NCBI GenBank assembly: GCA_964462685.1
Contig: CAYWYR010000004.1
Location: 1 to 64,000, forward strand
Length of the DNA stretch: 64,000 nt
Direction: 5' to 3'
Source: CAYWYR01 sp964462685
GTDB lineage: Bacteria > Bacteroidota > Ignavibacteria > Kapaibacteriales > UBA2268
Part shown: positions 44,235 to 54,231 of the stretch, piece after piece
Position numbering within the stretch: position 1 is the stretch's first letter
Layout of the letters: each line of letters opens with the position of its first letter
Made by a program: the position numbers and the translations under genes
Notes under the pieces: generated by a model
What the model was told of the DNA's origin: nothing
Databases searched by the model: none
Seen by the model: only the letters and a program-made list of their open reading frames with translations

Positions 44235-45119
44235 TTATCTAATGTTAGCCGGCAGAAAATCGGTATCGCCCGCAATTGTAAGTTCGTCCAAATCCCTTAC
44301 CGTTACCCTTCTGCCACCTCGATATCTGCTACTGTAATATCTACTGTTCAAAGAGGATACAGTAACGCCTTGGCGAGAGCTGGCATGAACAAACAGATCA
44401 TCACTCAGGTAAATACCTACGTGCGTAATACTAGCATAGCTACTGGTTTTAAAGAATATCATATCTCCAAACATCAATTCATCGCGATCTACTTTCTCAC
44501 CGACCTTATATTGCATGCGGGCTGTTCTGGGCAGCTCCATCTGCCCTGCCGATCGGAAGACCTCCCTTACAAATGCGGAACAGTCTATACCCTTTTCAGT
44601 TAGGCCTCCGAATCTGTACGGTGTACCGAGCCAGTACATAAAGGCATCTGCGATAGCATTTTTTTCTATTCCGGATTCCGTATATTCAGGTACTTCTGAT
44701 TCAGTTATATAGGCTGTCCAAAGCTGGAAAACCTGGGTATCATCTAACTCGTCGATATGTTTATTAACGTAAGTGGCTACATCCTGTTTAGTATATGCTC
44801 CGCTTCTGTAAACGGGCTTTGAATCGGAACTGCTCGTTTCTGTTATTGAGTTGGTTAACTCGCCGGTATTGGGATCAATATTATCTTCTGAATGAGTCTG
44901 CAGCTCAGCCATCATCAGGGTGTCCATAGCTATAGGTTCCAGTCCCATTATATCACATAGCTCAGGAGAGGTACGCATAAGTTCAGTAGCTCTGGCACGT
45001 GTCTGTTCAGGATAATAACGCCTGTTACGCCTGGCCGCTGATTCGAAGGTGCTCAAAAAGAATGCAGCTATCAGAGTGGAAATAATAAGAAAACTGCTTT
45101 TTGAAATAGTACTAAACAT
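44235..45119 (-). CDS. NlpC/P60 peptidoglycan hydrolase
   Basis: 294 residues with an N-terminal hydrophobic export segment (SFLIISTLIAAFFLS). The C-terminal NlpC/P60 domain has the triad Cys180 (GGLTEKGIDCSAFVREV), His233 (ASITHVGIYL) and His245 (LFVHASS). The middle region (residues ~60-150) is a charged spacer without a recognised wall-binding domain. It should cut D-Glu-diaminopimelate bonds of peptidoglycan stem peptides in the periplasm. Transcribed alone, divergently from the nitrilase-family gene. Confidence 0.92.
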   Translation of the reverse strand: MFSTISKSSFLIISTLIAAFFLSTFESAARRNRRYYPEQTRARATELMRTSPELCDIMGLEPIAMDTLMMAELQTHSEDNIDPNTGELTNSITETSSSDSKPVYRSGAYTKQDVATYVNKHIDELDDTQVFQLWTAYITESEVPEYTESGIEKNAIADAFMYWLGTPYRFGGLTEKGIDCSAFVREVFRSAGQMELPRTARMQYKVGEKVDRDELMFGDMIFFKTSSYASITHVGIYLSDDLFVHASSRQGVTVSSLNSRYYSSRYRGGRRVTVRDLDELTIAGDTDFLPANIR

Positions 45120-45252
45120 TCATTTATGGCATCGTTATTGAATAGTAATCCTACTATTACCCCCGAAAAACAATGTTACGTTCTGGAGGGATAGATTGTT
45201 GCAATATGCTAAAGTTGATACAATAATTGAAATTGTACAAAAGGTTTATATA

Positions 45253-46056
45253 ATGAAAATAGTGATCGATCAATTCCAACCCGTTTTTAATGATATTAGT
45301 CCTAATATAACCAGGGTACTGAATACTATTAAGAATTATGAATCTGATATTTTCGTATTTCCGGAATTAGCTCTCTCGGGATATTTCTTTACTGATAAAA
45401 CACAGTTAAAAAATATAGCCTTATCTAAGGATCATAGAATATTCGATTTTCTTCAATTATTAGCCACCCGAGAAAATAAGATTATCTGTCTGGGGTTTGC
45501 CGAATTGGACGGTACTGATATATACAATACAGCAATCACGATATTTCCGCATAAAAAGCAGACATTCTTTTACCGCAAAACACATCTTTTCTACAAAGAG
45601 AATCTAGTGTTCAAACCTGGCTCCAGCGGATACAAGGTAGTGGAGTGCGAGAACCACGGAATTAAAATCGGAACTATGATATGTTATGATTGGCGATTTC
45701 CCGAAGCTGCTAGAAAACTAGCACTCGAAGGTGCTGATCTTATATTATGCCCGTCTAATCTAGTTACTGAAAAATGGCAAAGTGCCCTGTCAACTAGAGC
45801 ATTGGAAAACAAAGTATATATAGCTGTCGCCAACAGGATTGGCAGTGAATCTAATGGGGAAGAGGAACTTGAGTTTAACGGATCAAGCTCATTCTATAAC
45901 CCAGATGGTGATATACTAGCCGAGGCTTCGAAAAATCGCAAGGCTATCATAATGGCAGAGTTTATGCACCAAGATTCAAGAAATAAGAGTGTTAATCGAT
46001 TCAACGATATTATAACAGACCGCAGACCAGAGATGTACTCTAATGCTACGGCCTGA
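45253..46056 (+). CDS. Carbon-nitrogen hydrolase (nitrilase superfamily)
   Basis: 267 residues. The catalytic triad is Glu38 (VFPELALSG), Lys109 (YRKTHLFY) and Cys144 (GTMICYDWRFPEAAR), in a single nitrilase-fold domain. Likely an omega-amidase or a carbamoyl-type amidohydrolase; the substrate cannot be read from the sequence. ATG 45253 was chosen over an upstream TTG at 45196 because it starts right at the first strand (KIVIDQFQP) and has AAAGG upstream. Confidence 0.88.
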   Translation: MKIVIDQFQPVFNDISPNITRVLNTIKNYESDIFVFPELALSGYFFTDKTQLKNIALSKDHRIFDFLQLLATRENKIICLGFAELDGTDIYNTAITIFPHKKQTFFYRKTHLFYKENLVFKPGSSGYKVVECENHGIKIGTMICYDWRFPEAARKLALEGADLILCPSNLVTEKWQSALSTRALENKVYIAVANRIGSESNGEEELEFNGSSSFYNPDGDILAEASKNRKAIIMAEFMHQDSRNKSVNRFNDIITDRRPEMYSNATA

Positions 46057-46123
46057 TAAAATCAATTATCTGTTCTGCTATAAAAGATTTAAGTTTCGCA
46101 TTCCTGTAAAACTTCCGTACTAA

Positions 46124-49100
46124 TCACCAAACTCTGTTCAGAATAGGTCCGAAAACTGTGATCTGGTGTTTCTGATACCATTCTATACCATCTGCTGCTG
46201 CTTTAGCCGCCTGTAATGTTGTAATACAAAGAATTTTCTTCTCTAAGGCAGCTCCCCTTATCTGCAAATCATCTTGATAAGCTTTCCTACCCAGTGGGGT
46301 ATTGATTATCATACCGATATCACCACTTTTGATCCTTTCCACAACATTAGGGTTTCCAGCACCTATTTTAGGGATAAGCTCGCAATCGATTCCCGATTTC
46401 TTCAGTGAGTTATACGTACCGAGTGTAGCCAGAATAATGAAACCAAGATTTGACAGTCTTTTAGCAATTGGAATTACATCTTTTTTATCATAATCATTGA
46501 CTGATATAAATATATTCCCTTCTTTAGGGAGGGTATTTCCAGCAGCTATCATAGATTTCATATAAGCTTCTCCGAAAAACTCGGAGATTCCCATTACTTC
46601 GCCAGTAGAGCGCATCTCAGGGCCTAATATAGTATCCACACCAGGGAATTTAGAGAAGGAAAAAACAGGGGCTTTAACCGTGTAGTGACCCATAAAACCA
46701 GGGTTCGGTATTTTCATATCCGCCAGTTTTTCCCCGAGCATCAGTTTAACGGCAATTTTTGTAAGAGCTATACCGTTTGATTTAGAAACGAAAGGTACAG
46801 TACGAGAAGCTCTCGGGTTAACCTCTATTATATATACTTCACCCCTATAAACGGCGAACTGGATATTTATAAAACCGATTATCTGAAGTTCTTTAGCAAT
46901 CCTATACGTGTATTCCCTGATTCTGTCTACTATATGGGGTTCTACAAGATAAGTCGGAAGCACGGAACAGGAATCACCGGAGTGCACGCCAGCTTCTTCT
47001 ATATGCTGCATTATCCCTGCGATTAGAGTCGTTTCCCCATCGGATAAGGCATCAACATCAACTTCGAATGCATTCTCTAAAAATTTGTCGATCAGTACGG
47101 GATGATCTTCGTTCACCTTAGCAGCTTCTTTAATATACCCTTCAAGATCGGTTTCGCTATATACAATAGCCATACCTCTACCACCGAGTACGTAAGATGG
47201 CCTTGCTATAACTGGGAATCCAATATTTAGAGATATTTTAAGCGCCTCATCCATACTCTTTACTGTAAACCCAGGTGGATATGGAATCTGAAGCTCTTCG
47301 AGCATATCGATAAAACGTCCTCTGTCTTCGGCACGGTCTATATCGGACTGCGATGTACCAAGAATCTGAATACCTTCTTGTTGAAGTTTTTCTGATAACT
47401 TTAGAGGGGTCTGGCCGCCGAGCTGTAGAATAATACCATCTGGTTTTTCAAGATCGATGATGTTCATTACATCTTCATAAGTCACCGGCTCGAAATACAG
47501 TTTATCAGATGTATCATAATCGGTGGAGACTGTTTCCGGATTACAGTTTATCATAATAGTTTCTACGCCCATCTCTTTGAGTACCATAGCCGCTTGGGAG
47601 GCGCAATAATCGAATTCTATACCCTGCCCGATCCTAAAGGGGCCACCACCGAGAACGATTATTTTCTTCTTATTATCTGTTGGTATTGATTCGTTTTCGT
47701 TTTGGTAGGTAGAATAATAGTAAGGAGTAACGGCTTCAAATTCCGCGGCACATGTATCTACCTTTTTATATGAAGGTGTTATTTTAAGCGATTTTCTCTT
47801 TTTACGTACATTACCTTCTGTAGTACCTGTCAGATCAGCGATCTGTCTATCAGAAAAGCCGCTAAGTTTGGCATTTCTGAAAAGATCGGGATCAATTGTA
47901 TCCTTAACATTCTTTAGCTCAGTCTCTACCTCAAAAATCTCTAAGATATTATCAAGGAACCAAGGGTCGATGCGGGTATGTTCAAAAATCTCTTCCAAGC
48001 TCATTCCATCTCTGTATGCCTGCATAATATAAAAAGGACGCATAGGCGTCGGCTTTTTGAGCTTTTCTATTATTCGCTCTTCTGATGCGCCTCGGGTAGC
48101 GGGGTGATCTAAACCGTCGGCACCTATTTCAAGTGATCGAAAAGCTTTTTGAATAGCTTCTCTAAAGTTAGAACCGATACTCATCACCTCACCAACAGAT
48201 TTCATCTGAGTGGTAAGATTATGCGGGACGTTGAATTTCTCGAAATCCCAGCGAGGCACTTTTACAACTATATAATCAAGAGCAGGCTCGAAGGAAGCTG
48301 GGGTGTTCCCGGTGATATCATTGTCTATTTCATCCAGAGTAAGGCCTACGGCAAGCTGAGCTGCAATCTTGGCTATAGGAAAACCTGTTGCTTTAGATAC
48401 AAGTGCGGAGGAACGAGAAACCCGGGGGTTCATTTCTATAACCCTGATATCGCCGTTATCTGGGTTTACTGCAAACTGGATATTAGAACCCCCTGTAGCA
48501 ACTCCAACTTTTCGGATCACAGCGATCGACATATCACGTAATAGCTGATACTCCTTGTCGGTAAGAGTCTGGGCGGGCGCCACCGTTATAGAATCGCCTG
48601 TATGCACACCCATAGGGTCGAAGTTCTCAACCGAAGCGATTATTATTACGTTATCGTTGAGGTCTCTGATTACCTCGAACTCATACTCTTTCCAGCCGAG
48701 AAGAGATTCCTCTATCAAAAGCTCGTGGGTAGGGGACAGCGAGAATCCTCTTTTGATGATCTCGTCATATTCTTCTCTATCTTGTGCCACACCCCCGCCT
48801 GATCCGCCTAAAGTAAATGAGGGACGCACTATCAAGGGAAAATTCAACTCTCCAGCTACTTCATACGCATGATCGAAAGTAGAGACTATCTCACCTTTAG
48901 CCGAATCGAATCCTATCTCATCCATAGCGTTTTTGAATCTATCTCGGCTTTCAGCAAGGTCGATAGAGTCAATATTAACACCTAAAAGCTCGATATTATA
49001 CTTGTCGATTATCCCTTCATCTGCTAGAGCGAGAGTAGCGTTCAGAGCTGTTTGCCCACCAACTGTCGGAAGTATGGCCTCGATTTTATCACGCTGAATT

Positions 49101-49330
49101 ATCTGCTCGATAATGCCGGATGTAATCGGTTCGATATAAGTCTTATCGGCAATCTCAGGGTCTGTCATAACTGTAGCAGGGTTGGAATTTATAACAACTA
49201 CATAATACCCTAAAGCTTTAAGCGCTTTGACCGCCTGGCTTCCAGAATAATCAAATTCCCCAGCCTGCCCAATCACTATAGGCCCTGCACCGATAACCAA
49301 TATTCTTTTCAAATCTGTTCTTTGTGGCAT
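46124..49330 (-). CDS. carB: Carbamoyl-phosphate synthase large subunit
   Basis: 1068 residues, standard length. Two homologous ATP-grasp halves are visible: the first with RILVIGAGPIVIGQAGEFDY, the second with KIIVLGGGPFRIGQGIEFDY. An oligomerisation region lies between them, and a C-terminal MGS-like allosteric domain (IPIAKRLSNLGFIILATLGT) binds effectors. It makes carbamoyl phosphate from bicarbonate, ATP and ammonia supplied by CarA, for pyrimidine and arginine synthesis. One base separates it from carA upstream. Confidence 0.98.
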   Translation of the reverse strand: MPQRTDLKRILVIGAGPIVIGQAGEFDYSGSQAVKALKALGYYVVVINSNPATVMTDPEIADKTYIEPITSGIIEQIIQRDKIEAILPTVGGQTALNATLALADEGIIDKYNIELLGVNIDSIDLAESRDRFKNAMDEIGFDSAKGEIVSTFDHAYEVAGELNFPLIVRPSFTLGGSGGGVAQDREEYDEIIKRGFSLSPTHELLIEESLLGWKEYEFEVIRDLNDNVIIIASVENFDPMGVHTGDSITVAPAQTLTDKEYQLLRDMSIAVIRKVGVATGGSNIQFAVNPDNGDIRVIEMNPRVSRSSALVSKATGFPIAKIAAQLAVGLTLDEIDNDITGNTPASFEPALDYIVVKVPRWDFEKFNVPHNLTTQMKSVGEVMSIGSNFREAIQKAFRSLEIGADGLDHPATRGASEERIIEKLKKPTPMRPFYIMQAYRDGMSLEEIFEHTRIDPWFLDNILEIFEVETELKNVKDTIDPDLFRNAKLSGFSDRQIADLTGTTEGNVRKKRKSLKITPSYKKVDTCAAEFEAVTPYYYSTYQNENESIPTDNKKKIIVLGGGPFRIGQGIEFDYCASQAAMVLKEMGVETIMINCNPETVSTDYDTSDKLYFEPVTYEDVMNIIDLEKPDGIILQLGGQTPLKLSEKLQQEGIQILGTSQSDIDRAEDRGRFIDMLEELQIPYPPGFTVKSMDEALKISLNIGFPVIARPSYVLGGRGMAIVYSETDLEGYIKEAAKVNEDHPVLIDKFLENAFEVDVDALSDGETTLIAGIMQHIEEAGVHSGDSCSVLPTYLVEPHIVDRIREYTYRIAKELQIIGFINIQFAVYRGEVYIIEVNPRASRTVPFVSKSNGIALTKIAVKLMLGEKLADMKIPNPGFMGHYTVKAPVFSFSKFPGVDTILGPEMRSTGEVMGISEFFGEAYMKSMIAAGNTLPKEGNIFISVNDYDKKDVIPIAKRLSNLGFIILATLGTYNSLKKSGIDCELIPKIGAGNPNVVERIKSGDIGMIINTPLGRKAYQDDLQIRGAALEKKILCITTLQAAKAAADGIEWYQKHQITVFGPILNRVW

Positions 49331-49331
49331 A

Positions 49332-50447
49332 TTATCCTCTGGCTGCTCTGCCTTTTTTGATAGTTTCTAGAAAGTCCGAAAAGACTTTAGGGTTTGCCTC
49401 GTTCGGGCCTGGGCTAGCTTCTGGGTGGAACTGTACTGCATTGATAGGTAGCTCTCTGTGCTTCATCCCAGAAACGGTGTTGTCATAAATATTCTCCCAG
49501 GTCAATATCCAGTCGCTGTTGTTTTTGATACTGTCCATACCTATAGCGTAATTATGGTTTTGCGATGTGATATAGATTTTTCCGGTCGGGTGGTATTTTA
49601 CTGGGTGGTTACCACCATGATGGCCAAACGGAAGTTTGATCACATCAAGATCAAAAGCGCGGCCTATAAGTTGATGGCCAAAACATATCGCTGTAACAGG
49701 GAGTCTGTTCTCGATGAACCCACGAATATCGTTTTGTATTTTTTCAACTATTCTCGGATCGCCCGGGCCGTTGGATAGGAATATTCCATCATAATCCAAT
49801 TTGCTGATATGTGCGTCAAAATTATCATCATAAGGCACAAGATGAACTTTGGAATAGTCTTTCAGAAGATCGCTGACAATGTTGTTCTTTATACCAAAAT
49901 CGATAGCGATGATTTTCAGATCCGAGGAAGGGTTACCGTCTAAAGTAATCACTTTGTCTGAGATAACAGACCTATAAACATTATCATCAGAGATTGATTT
50001 GGAATCGATAACCTGTTTATGAAATTCGGCAGGTTCGACATCTTCAGTGGTGATACCGCCTTTCATAGCGCCTTTCGATCTTATAATACGCGTCAGCTGT
50101 CGTGTATCAACTCTGTCCAGACCTATAATACCGTTGTTGTCCAGATATTCCCCAAGTGAGAGATTCGATCTGAAATTGCTCCTTGTCCTGGAAGCTTCCC
50201 TTACGATTATAGCCTCAGCATGCACCGAATCTGATTGCATATCAGCTGTTGTTATCCCGTAATTACCTATAAGAGGATATGTAAAAACAACACACTGCCC
50301 CTTATAAGAAGGGTCAGTCAATATTTCCTCATAACCACTCATCGCAGTATTGAAAACAAACTCAGCAAATACGGTCCCAGAACCCGCAAAAGCTCTACCG
50401 TACTGATAATGTCCGTTCTCCAGCATCAACATAGCTTTTTTCATCAC
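49332..50447 (-). CDS. carA: Carbamoyl-phosphate synthase small (glutaminase) subunit
   Basis: 371 residues. N-terminal CarA domain (AMLMLENGHYQYGRAF, FNTAMSGYEEILTDPSY) and a C-terminal class I glutaminase with nucleophile Cys255 (AICFGHQLIG), His341 and Glu343 (VQFHPEASPG). It feeds ammonia to CarB. The leader between the divergent promoter region and this start contains a strong minus-strand terminator, implying transcription attenuation. Confidence 0.97.
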   Translation of the reverse strand: MMKKAMLMLENGHYQYGRAFAGSGTVFAEFVFNTAMSGYEEILTDPSYKGQCVVFTYPLIGNYGITTADMQSDSVHAEAIIVREASRTRSNFRSNLSLGEYLDNNGIIGLDRVDTRQLTRIIRSKGAMKGGITTEDVEPAEFHKQVIDSKSISDDNVYRSVISDKVITLDGNPSSDLKIIAIDFGIKNNIVSDLLKDYSKVHLVPYDDNFDAHISKLDYDGIFLSNGPGDPRIVEKIQNDIRGFIENRLPVTAICFGHQLIGRAFDLDVIKLPFGHHGGNHPVKYHPTGKIYITSQNHNYAIGMDSIKNNSDWILTWENIYDNTVSGMKHRELPINAVQFHPEASPGPNEANPKVFSDFLETIKKGRAARG

Positions 50448-50480
50448 TCTATATCCCAGTTCACTTTAAAATTTTCGAGC

Positions 50481-50520
50481 AAAAAAAAGGTGGTAACCGA
50501 CAATAAGCCGGCTACCACCT
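50481..50520 (-). terminator. Leader terminator (candidate attenuator) upstream of carA
   Basis: AGGTGGTA pairs with TACCACCT, continued inward by CCG/CGG after one mismatch, and A8 on the left gives a U8 tail on the minus strand. The only gene further up is transcribed the other way, so this terminator serves no upstream gene; it must lie in the carAB leader, 33 nt before the carA start codon. Confidence 0.85.
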
Positions 50521-50533
50521 ACGATCAAAAAGA

Positions 50534-50563
50534 TCAATGTTTTTTTCGTTTGTCCGAATCCAT
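50534..50563 (-). CDS. Possible carAB leader peptide (9 codons)
   Basis: Minus-strand ATG..TGA encodes MDSDKRKKH, ending 14 nt before the attenuator stem. Rich in Lys/Arg codons and an A-run, which would fit a translation- or slippage-sensitive leader. No Shine-Dalgarno sequence, and the candidate -7 element is so close that the ATG may be the 5' end. Speculative. Confidence 0.2.
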   Translation of the reverse strand: MDSDKRKKH

Positions 50564-50569
50564 TAAAAA

Positions 50570-50577
50570 CAAATATC
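50570..50577 (-). promoter_or_regulatory. -7 element candidate for carAB
   Basis: Reads GATATTTG on the minus strand, one mismatch from TAnnTTTG. It would start transcription about 100-115 nt before carA, placing the terminator in the leader. No good -33 element at standard spacing. Confidence 0.35.
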
Positions 50578-50688
50578 TGAAATAGACACTCAAATTCCGC
50601 ATTCTGTTGATATTTATTAATCAGGAGCAAAGGGTTTTAAAGTAAACTTCTTATTTTGCGTGTCAATATAAAGGCGACACTTATCTAC

Positions 50689-52884
50689 ATGGCAAAGAAA
50701 GACACACTTTTTGACAAGCTTACTTATAAAGATGATAAGTCAGGTGAGAAATATCACAACCTGAGAATCAACATCTTAACCAAGCTACTTATACTTTTCA
50801 CTACTGTTGTAATCATATCACTCTTCTTCAATTACCACCTTGAGGAAGAAAATTATGATTACAAAAGATATTCCTATACCGCTGGATATGTATGGAGTGA
50901 TGATCCTATAATAGCAGAATTTGATTTTGCCATTAACAGACCTTTGGCAGAGTATAAGGAAGATCTCAACGCAGCATCATTATCAACGGAGAGAGTCTTC
51001 AGTTACGATAAGGAAGCCTACGATGAAGTGCTCTATAATATCGATACATATCTAACACCTTCATACTTCAATCCTGATTCAAACATCTTCAATAACTCAG
51101 CTATCAGTTTAATTGATACAATGAGTCAGGCCGAGAAGAAACAAACTCTTAATTTAGTCAAGAAATATCTTATAGAGTTTGTAGCCAAAGTGTATGATAA
51201 AGGGTTGATAGATATTCCAAAATCCGAGATCGACCTTGATATAGTGCTTGCTGAATCAGATTCAGGTGATCGTGCCCTTATAAAAAAGAACTCTCTATAC
51301 GATAAAGAAAGATTTGACAATGCTTTCCCGATCTTTATTATCACTGAGATCCCCAGATTATACTCTTCTGTTGCAAGCGATATGGCAGATTATATCTTCA
51401 TTCCGAACCTTTTATTTTCTCAGACACTAACCTCCAACAGAGAAAACGAACTTAGGAACGCCGTTCCTAAAACTAAGGGCATAGTTCGCGCCGGCGAAAC
51501 AATTATCGAAAAGGGGATTGCGGTAACAGCGGAGGATTTAGAGAAACTACACAGTTATCAGAACATGAGATTCTTGCTTGGTGATGAAAATTTTTCCATT
51601 ACGACTTATCTGGGCTCTGTAGGACATACTGTTATACTCATAAGCATCTTCTTTATCTATTTATTTATCTTGAGAAAAAAGATTTTCTACAACAATTTCT
51701 ATGTGGCTATGATATGCCTTAATTTTATATTTATAGCATTCCTTTCATGGCTTACTGTAGAACTAAGCGTTGGGCTGCCTATAGAATATCTCATACTCTT
51801 ACCAGCGGCTTCTATGTTAGCGGCTATCATACTGGATTCGAGAACAGCGTTTTATCTCACCGTTTCGCTGTCACTCATGGTAGCGGGGATTCGGGGCAAT
51901 GACTACATGATGGGATTGGTAATGCTTGTTACTGGTTCGATAGCCGCTTATACGGTTCGCGATATACAGAACAGAACACAGATATATCAATCTATCTTTT
52001 TTATCTTTATATCGCTTTTTTTCACGATCAGCATTTTTGCGATGGAATGGTCGGAAGATCTCATGACATGGGTATTAAAACTCGGGGTAGCATTATTGAA
52101 CGCGGTGATTAGCCCTCTGCTTACTTTCGGTATCCTTTATCTATTGGATAAATACTCACCTATAACAACAGATTTAAAACTTGAAGAGTATGATGATCTG
52201 AACCATCCTCTCCTTTCCAGGATGAACGAAGTAGCACCAGGTACCTATCAGCATTCTCTGGGCGTTGCTTCACTTGCTGAAAGATGTGCTTCGGCAATAG
52301 GTGCCAATCAGCTATACTGTAAAGTCACTTCACTTTATCATGATATAGGAAAACTTGAAAGGCCTGAGTATTTTGTTGAAAACCAGATTGATCTTGAGAA
52401 CAAACATGATTTGATCCAGCCAAGAAAAAGCGCTCAGATAATTATCGAACATGTTACCCACGGCGCTAGGCTTGCAAATGAATATAAGCTTCCGGAGAAT
52501 ATCATAGACATAATTATGTCTCACCATGGTACTACAATGGTAGGGCATTTTTATGCGAAGGAAGTAGAGGTGAAAGGCATCGATAATGTTGATAAAGAAG
52601 ATTTTACCTACCCTGGCCCCATCCCGAAATCAAAAGAGGCAGTGATAATTATGATTTGCGATGCAGCTGAAGCTATGTCTAGGATTTCCACTAAAACAAG
52701 GTCGGAACTTGAACAGATGGTAGAAAAGATTATACTGGATAGAATACGTGAACAGCAATTTGTAAACTCCGATATCACAACGCATGAACTTCATACGATA
52801 AAAGATACCATCGTTAAGAATCTTGTAGCAAAAAGTCACAAGCGGGTAGAGTATAAAACTACTGAGAAACGAAAAGAAGATTAG
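50689..52884 (+). CDS. 7TM-HD (PgpH-type) membrane phosphodiesterase
   Basis: 731 residues. N-terminal membrane span (~35-55), a long extracytoplasmic domain (~60-300), about seven membrane spans (~310-490) and a C-terminal HD domain with HSLGVASLAERC, YHDIGKLERPEYF and MSHHGTTMVGHFY. This is the 7TMR-HD family, of which Listeria PgpH cleaves cyclic di-AMP. ATG 50689 was chosen over TTG 50656, which lies in a promoter-like TATTTTGCG. Whether this organism uses c-di-AMP cannot be seen here. Confidence 0.93.
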   Translation: MAKKDTLFDKLTYKDDKSGEKYHNLRINILTKLLILFTTVVIISLFFNYHLEEENYDYKRYSYTAGYVWSDDPIIAEFDFAINRPLAEYKEDLNAASLSTERVFSYDKEAYDEVLYNIDTYLTPSYFNPDSNIFNNSAISLIDTMSQAEKKQTLNLVKKYLIEFVAKVYDKGLIDIPKSEIDLDIVLAESDSGDRALIKKNSLYDKERFDNAFPIFIITEIPRLYSSVASDMADYIFIPNLLFSQTLTSNRENELRNAVPKTKGIVRAGETIIEKGIAVTAEDLEKLHSYQNMRFLLGDENFSITTYLGSVGHTVILISIFFIYLFILRKKIFYNNFYVAMICLNFIFIAFLSWLTVELSVGLPIEYLILLPAASMLAAIILDSRTAFYLTVSLSLMVAGIRGNDYMMGLVMLVTGSIAAYTVRDIQNRTQIYQSIFFIFISLFFTISIFAMEWSEDLMTWVLKLGVALLNAVISPLLTFGILYLLDKYSPITTDLKLEEYDDLNHPLLSRMNEVAPGTYQHSLGVASLAERCASAIGANQLYCKVTSLYHDIGKLERPEYFVENQIDLENKHDLIQPRKSAQIIIEHVTHGARLANEYKLPENIIDIIMSHHGTTMVGHFYAKEVEVKGIDNVDKEDFTYPGPIPKSKEAVIIMICDAAEAMSRISTKTRSELEQMVEKIILDRIREQQFVNSDITTHELHTIKDTIVKNLVAKSHKRVEYKTTEKRKED

Positions 52885-52908
52885 CCTTGAATAAAACTAT
52901 ATTCTAAT

Positions 52909-54093
52909 TTATAGTTGCTGTAGCATTTTTCTAGCTCGTGGTATAAGTGTGGAACCGGGGAACTGAGCTATAAATTCTCTGTACTCAGCTTTTGCCTCTT
53001 TTACCCGGCCCAGTTTTATCATACATTCAGCTTTCATAGCGCTAGCGTCATCCGCTCTTTCTGAATTAATGGTTTTTGAGGTTGACGAAAATAAACCAAG
53101 TGCTTTTTTGTATTGTTTCTGGCCATAAGCACTCTCACCGATCCAGTAGTTTAGCTCCGCCATGGCAAGATCGCTTTTATACTTGTTTTTAAGCCTGTTT
53201 AGCTGAAGAGTTGATTGCTTATAGTTCTTCTTGCTCAGGCTGTTCATAGCTACTTTGTAGGCCATTGATTTCTTTAGTTCGGTAAGCTCATTATCCTGTC
53301 TGTCTTGATTCTGACTTTCAAACTCTGTAGAAACTTCTGTAGCTTTTTTTCGAGGTTTTTTATTAGTAGAAATTTCTGACTTTTTTTCGAGTTCTTCGTC
53401 GGATACCAATTTGTACCCTTTGAGCTTTTCACCTGAATTATCTGATTTTCGGATATCTTTAGATTTTGTAGAAGGATTGTCAGCTACTCTTACTTTAGAT
53501 AACTCATCGACTTTTTTCTTCAACATGGATATATCACTTTCAACTACCTGTAGCCTCCCGTTGGCCCTTGTGATATTTTCTGTAAGATTATCGAGTTTAG
53601 TGTCATATTCCAGATATGTACCTTTCATAGCGTCAATCTGATTTTGTAGTGTAGGTAGGCCTGTAACAGCGGAAGCTTGGGTTTGTAGCTTTTCATTATT
53701 CTTCTCAGGCTTTCTATCAAATAACTCTTGTGTAAGTTTTGATAACTCATCTGCATCATCTTGAGTAAGTTCTGGTATCACAAGTTCAGAATCTATTACT
53801 TCCTCTTCTCCGTTGCTGGATTTATTATTCTCGAGTACTTTCTTCAGATCCTTATTGAATTGATCAGGATTCAGAGCAGAACTGCTTGCTTCCGAATTTT
53901 GATCAAACTTTTCTGATTCAGCAAAATCTACATCTGTATCAGTATTTTGTTTAATATCCGATGGAAGTAGGTAATCTTTTTTATTCCCGTGCCTTACACT
54001 ACTTGGGCTAATGCAAGAACTAAATGTAATGGTGGCCAATAGTATCAGTATGGTGTATAGTCTAACGTTTCCAATAGCTTTGGATAAAAGCAT
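52909..54093 (-). CDS. YbgF/CpoB-like lipoprotein with coiled coil and TPR
   Basis: 394 residues. Lipobox TFSSC (Cys27), then a low-complexity charged region, a coiled coil (~150-200, NLTENITRANGRLQVVESD) and C-terminal tetratricopeptide repeats (~280-394, e.g. LNYWIGESAYGQKQYKKALGL). This resembles YbgF/CpoB, which couples the Tol-Pal system to septal peptidoglycan synthesis, but no tol or pal gene is nearby. Confidence 0.8.
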   Translation of the reverse strand: MLLSKAIGNVRLYTILILLATITFSSCISPSSVRHGNKKDYLLPSDIKQNTDTDVDFAESEKFDQNSEASSSALNPDQFNKDLKKVLENNKSSNGEEEVIDSELVIPELTQDDADELSKLTQELFDRKPEKNNEKLQTQASAVTGLPTLQNQIDAMKGTYLEYDTKLDNLTENITRANGRLQVVESDISMLKKKVDELSKVRVADNPSTKSKDIRKSDNSGEKLKGYKLVSDEELEKKSEISTNKKPRKKATEVSTEFESQNQDRQDNELTELKKSMAYKVAMNSLSKKNYKQSTLQLNRLKNKYKSDLAMAELNYWIGESAYGQKQYKKALGLFSSTSKTINSERADDASAMKAECMIKLGRVKEAKAEYREFIAQFPGSTLIPRARKMLQQL

Positions 54094-54177
54094 AATTCCC
54101 TCTGAGCATAGTATTTATCGTAGTTGGAGGACTTCTCATGTCGTTCTCCTTACCTGCTTTCCCAAAGTATATGCCAT

Positions 54178-54205
54178 AAAAAAAGCCATATAAAATATGG
54201 CTTTT
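54178..54205 (-). terminator. Intrinsic terminator of the transketolase operon
   Basis: AAAAGCCATA pairs perfectly with TATGGCTTTT (10 bp, loop TAAAA); the A-run on the left gives the U-tail on the minus strand. It lies 26 nt after the stop codon of the C-terminal subunit gene. Confidence 0.92.
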
Positions 54206-54231
54206 CAGTAGAAAAATATTTGCGTGCTCAG

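Noticed and set aside
52895..52916. AACTATA/TATAGTT hairpin between convergent 7TM-HD and lipoprotein genes as a terminator
   Set aside because: Only seven A-T-rich pairs and no U-run on either strand.
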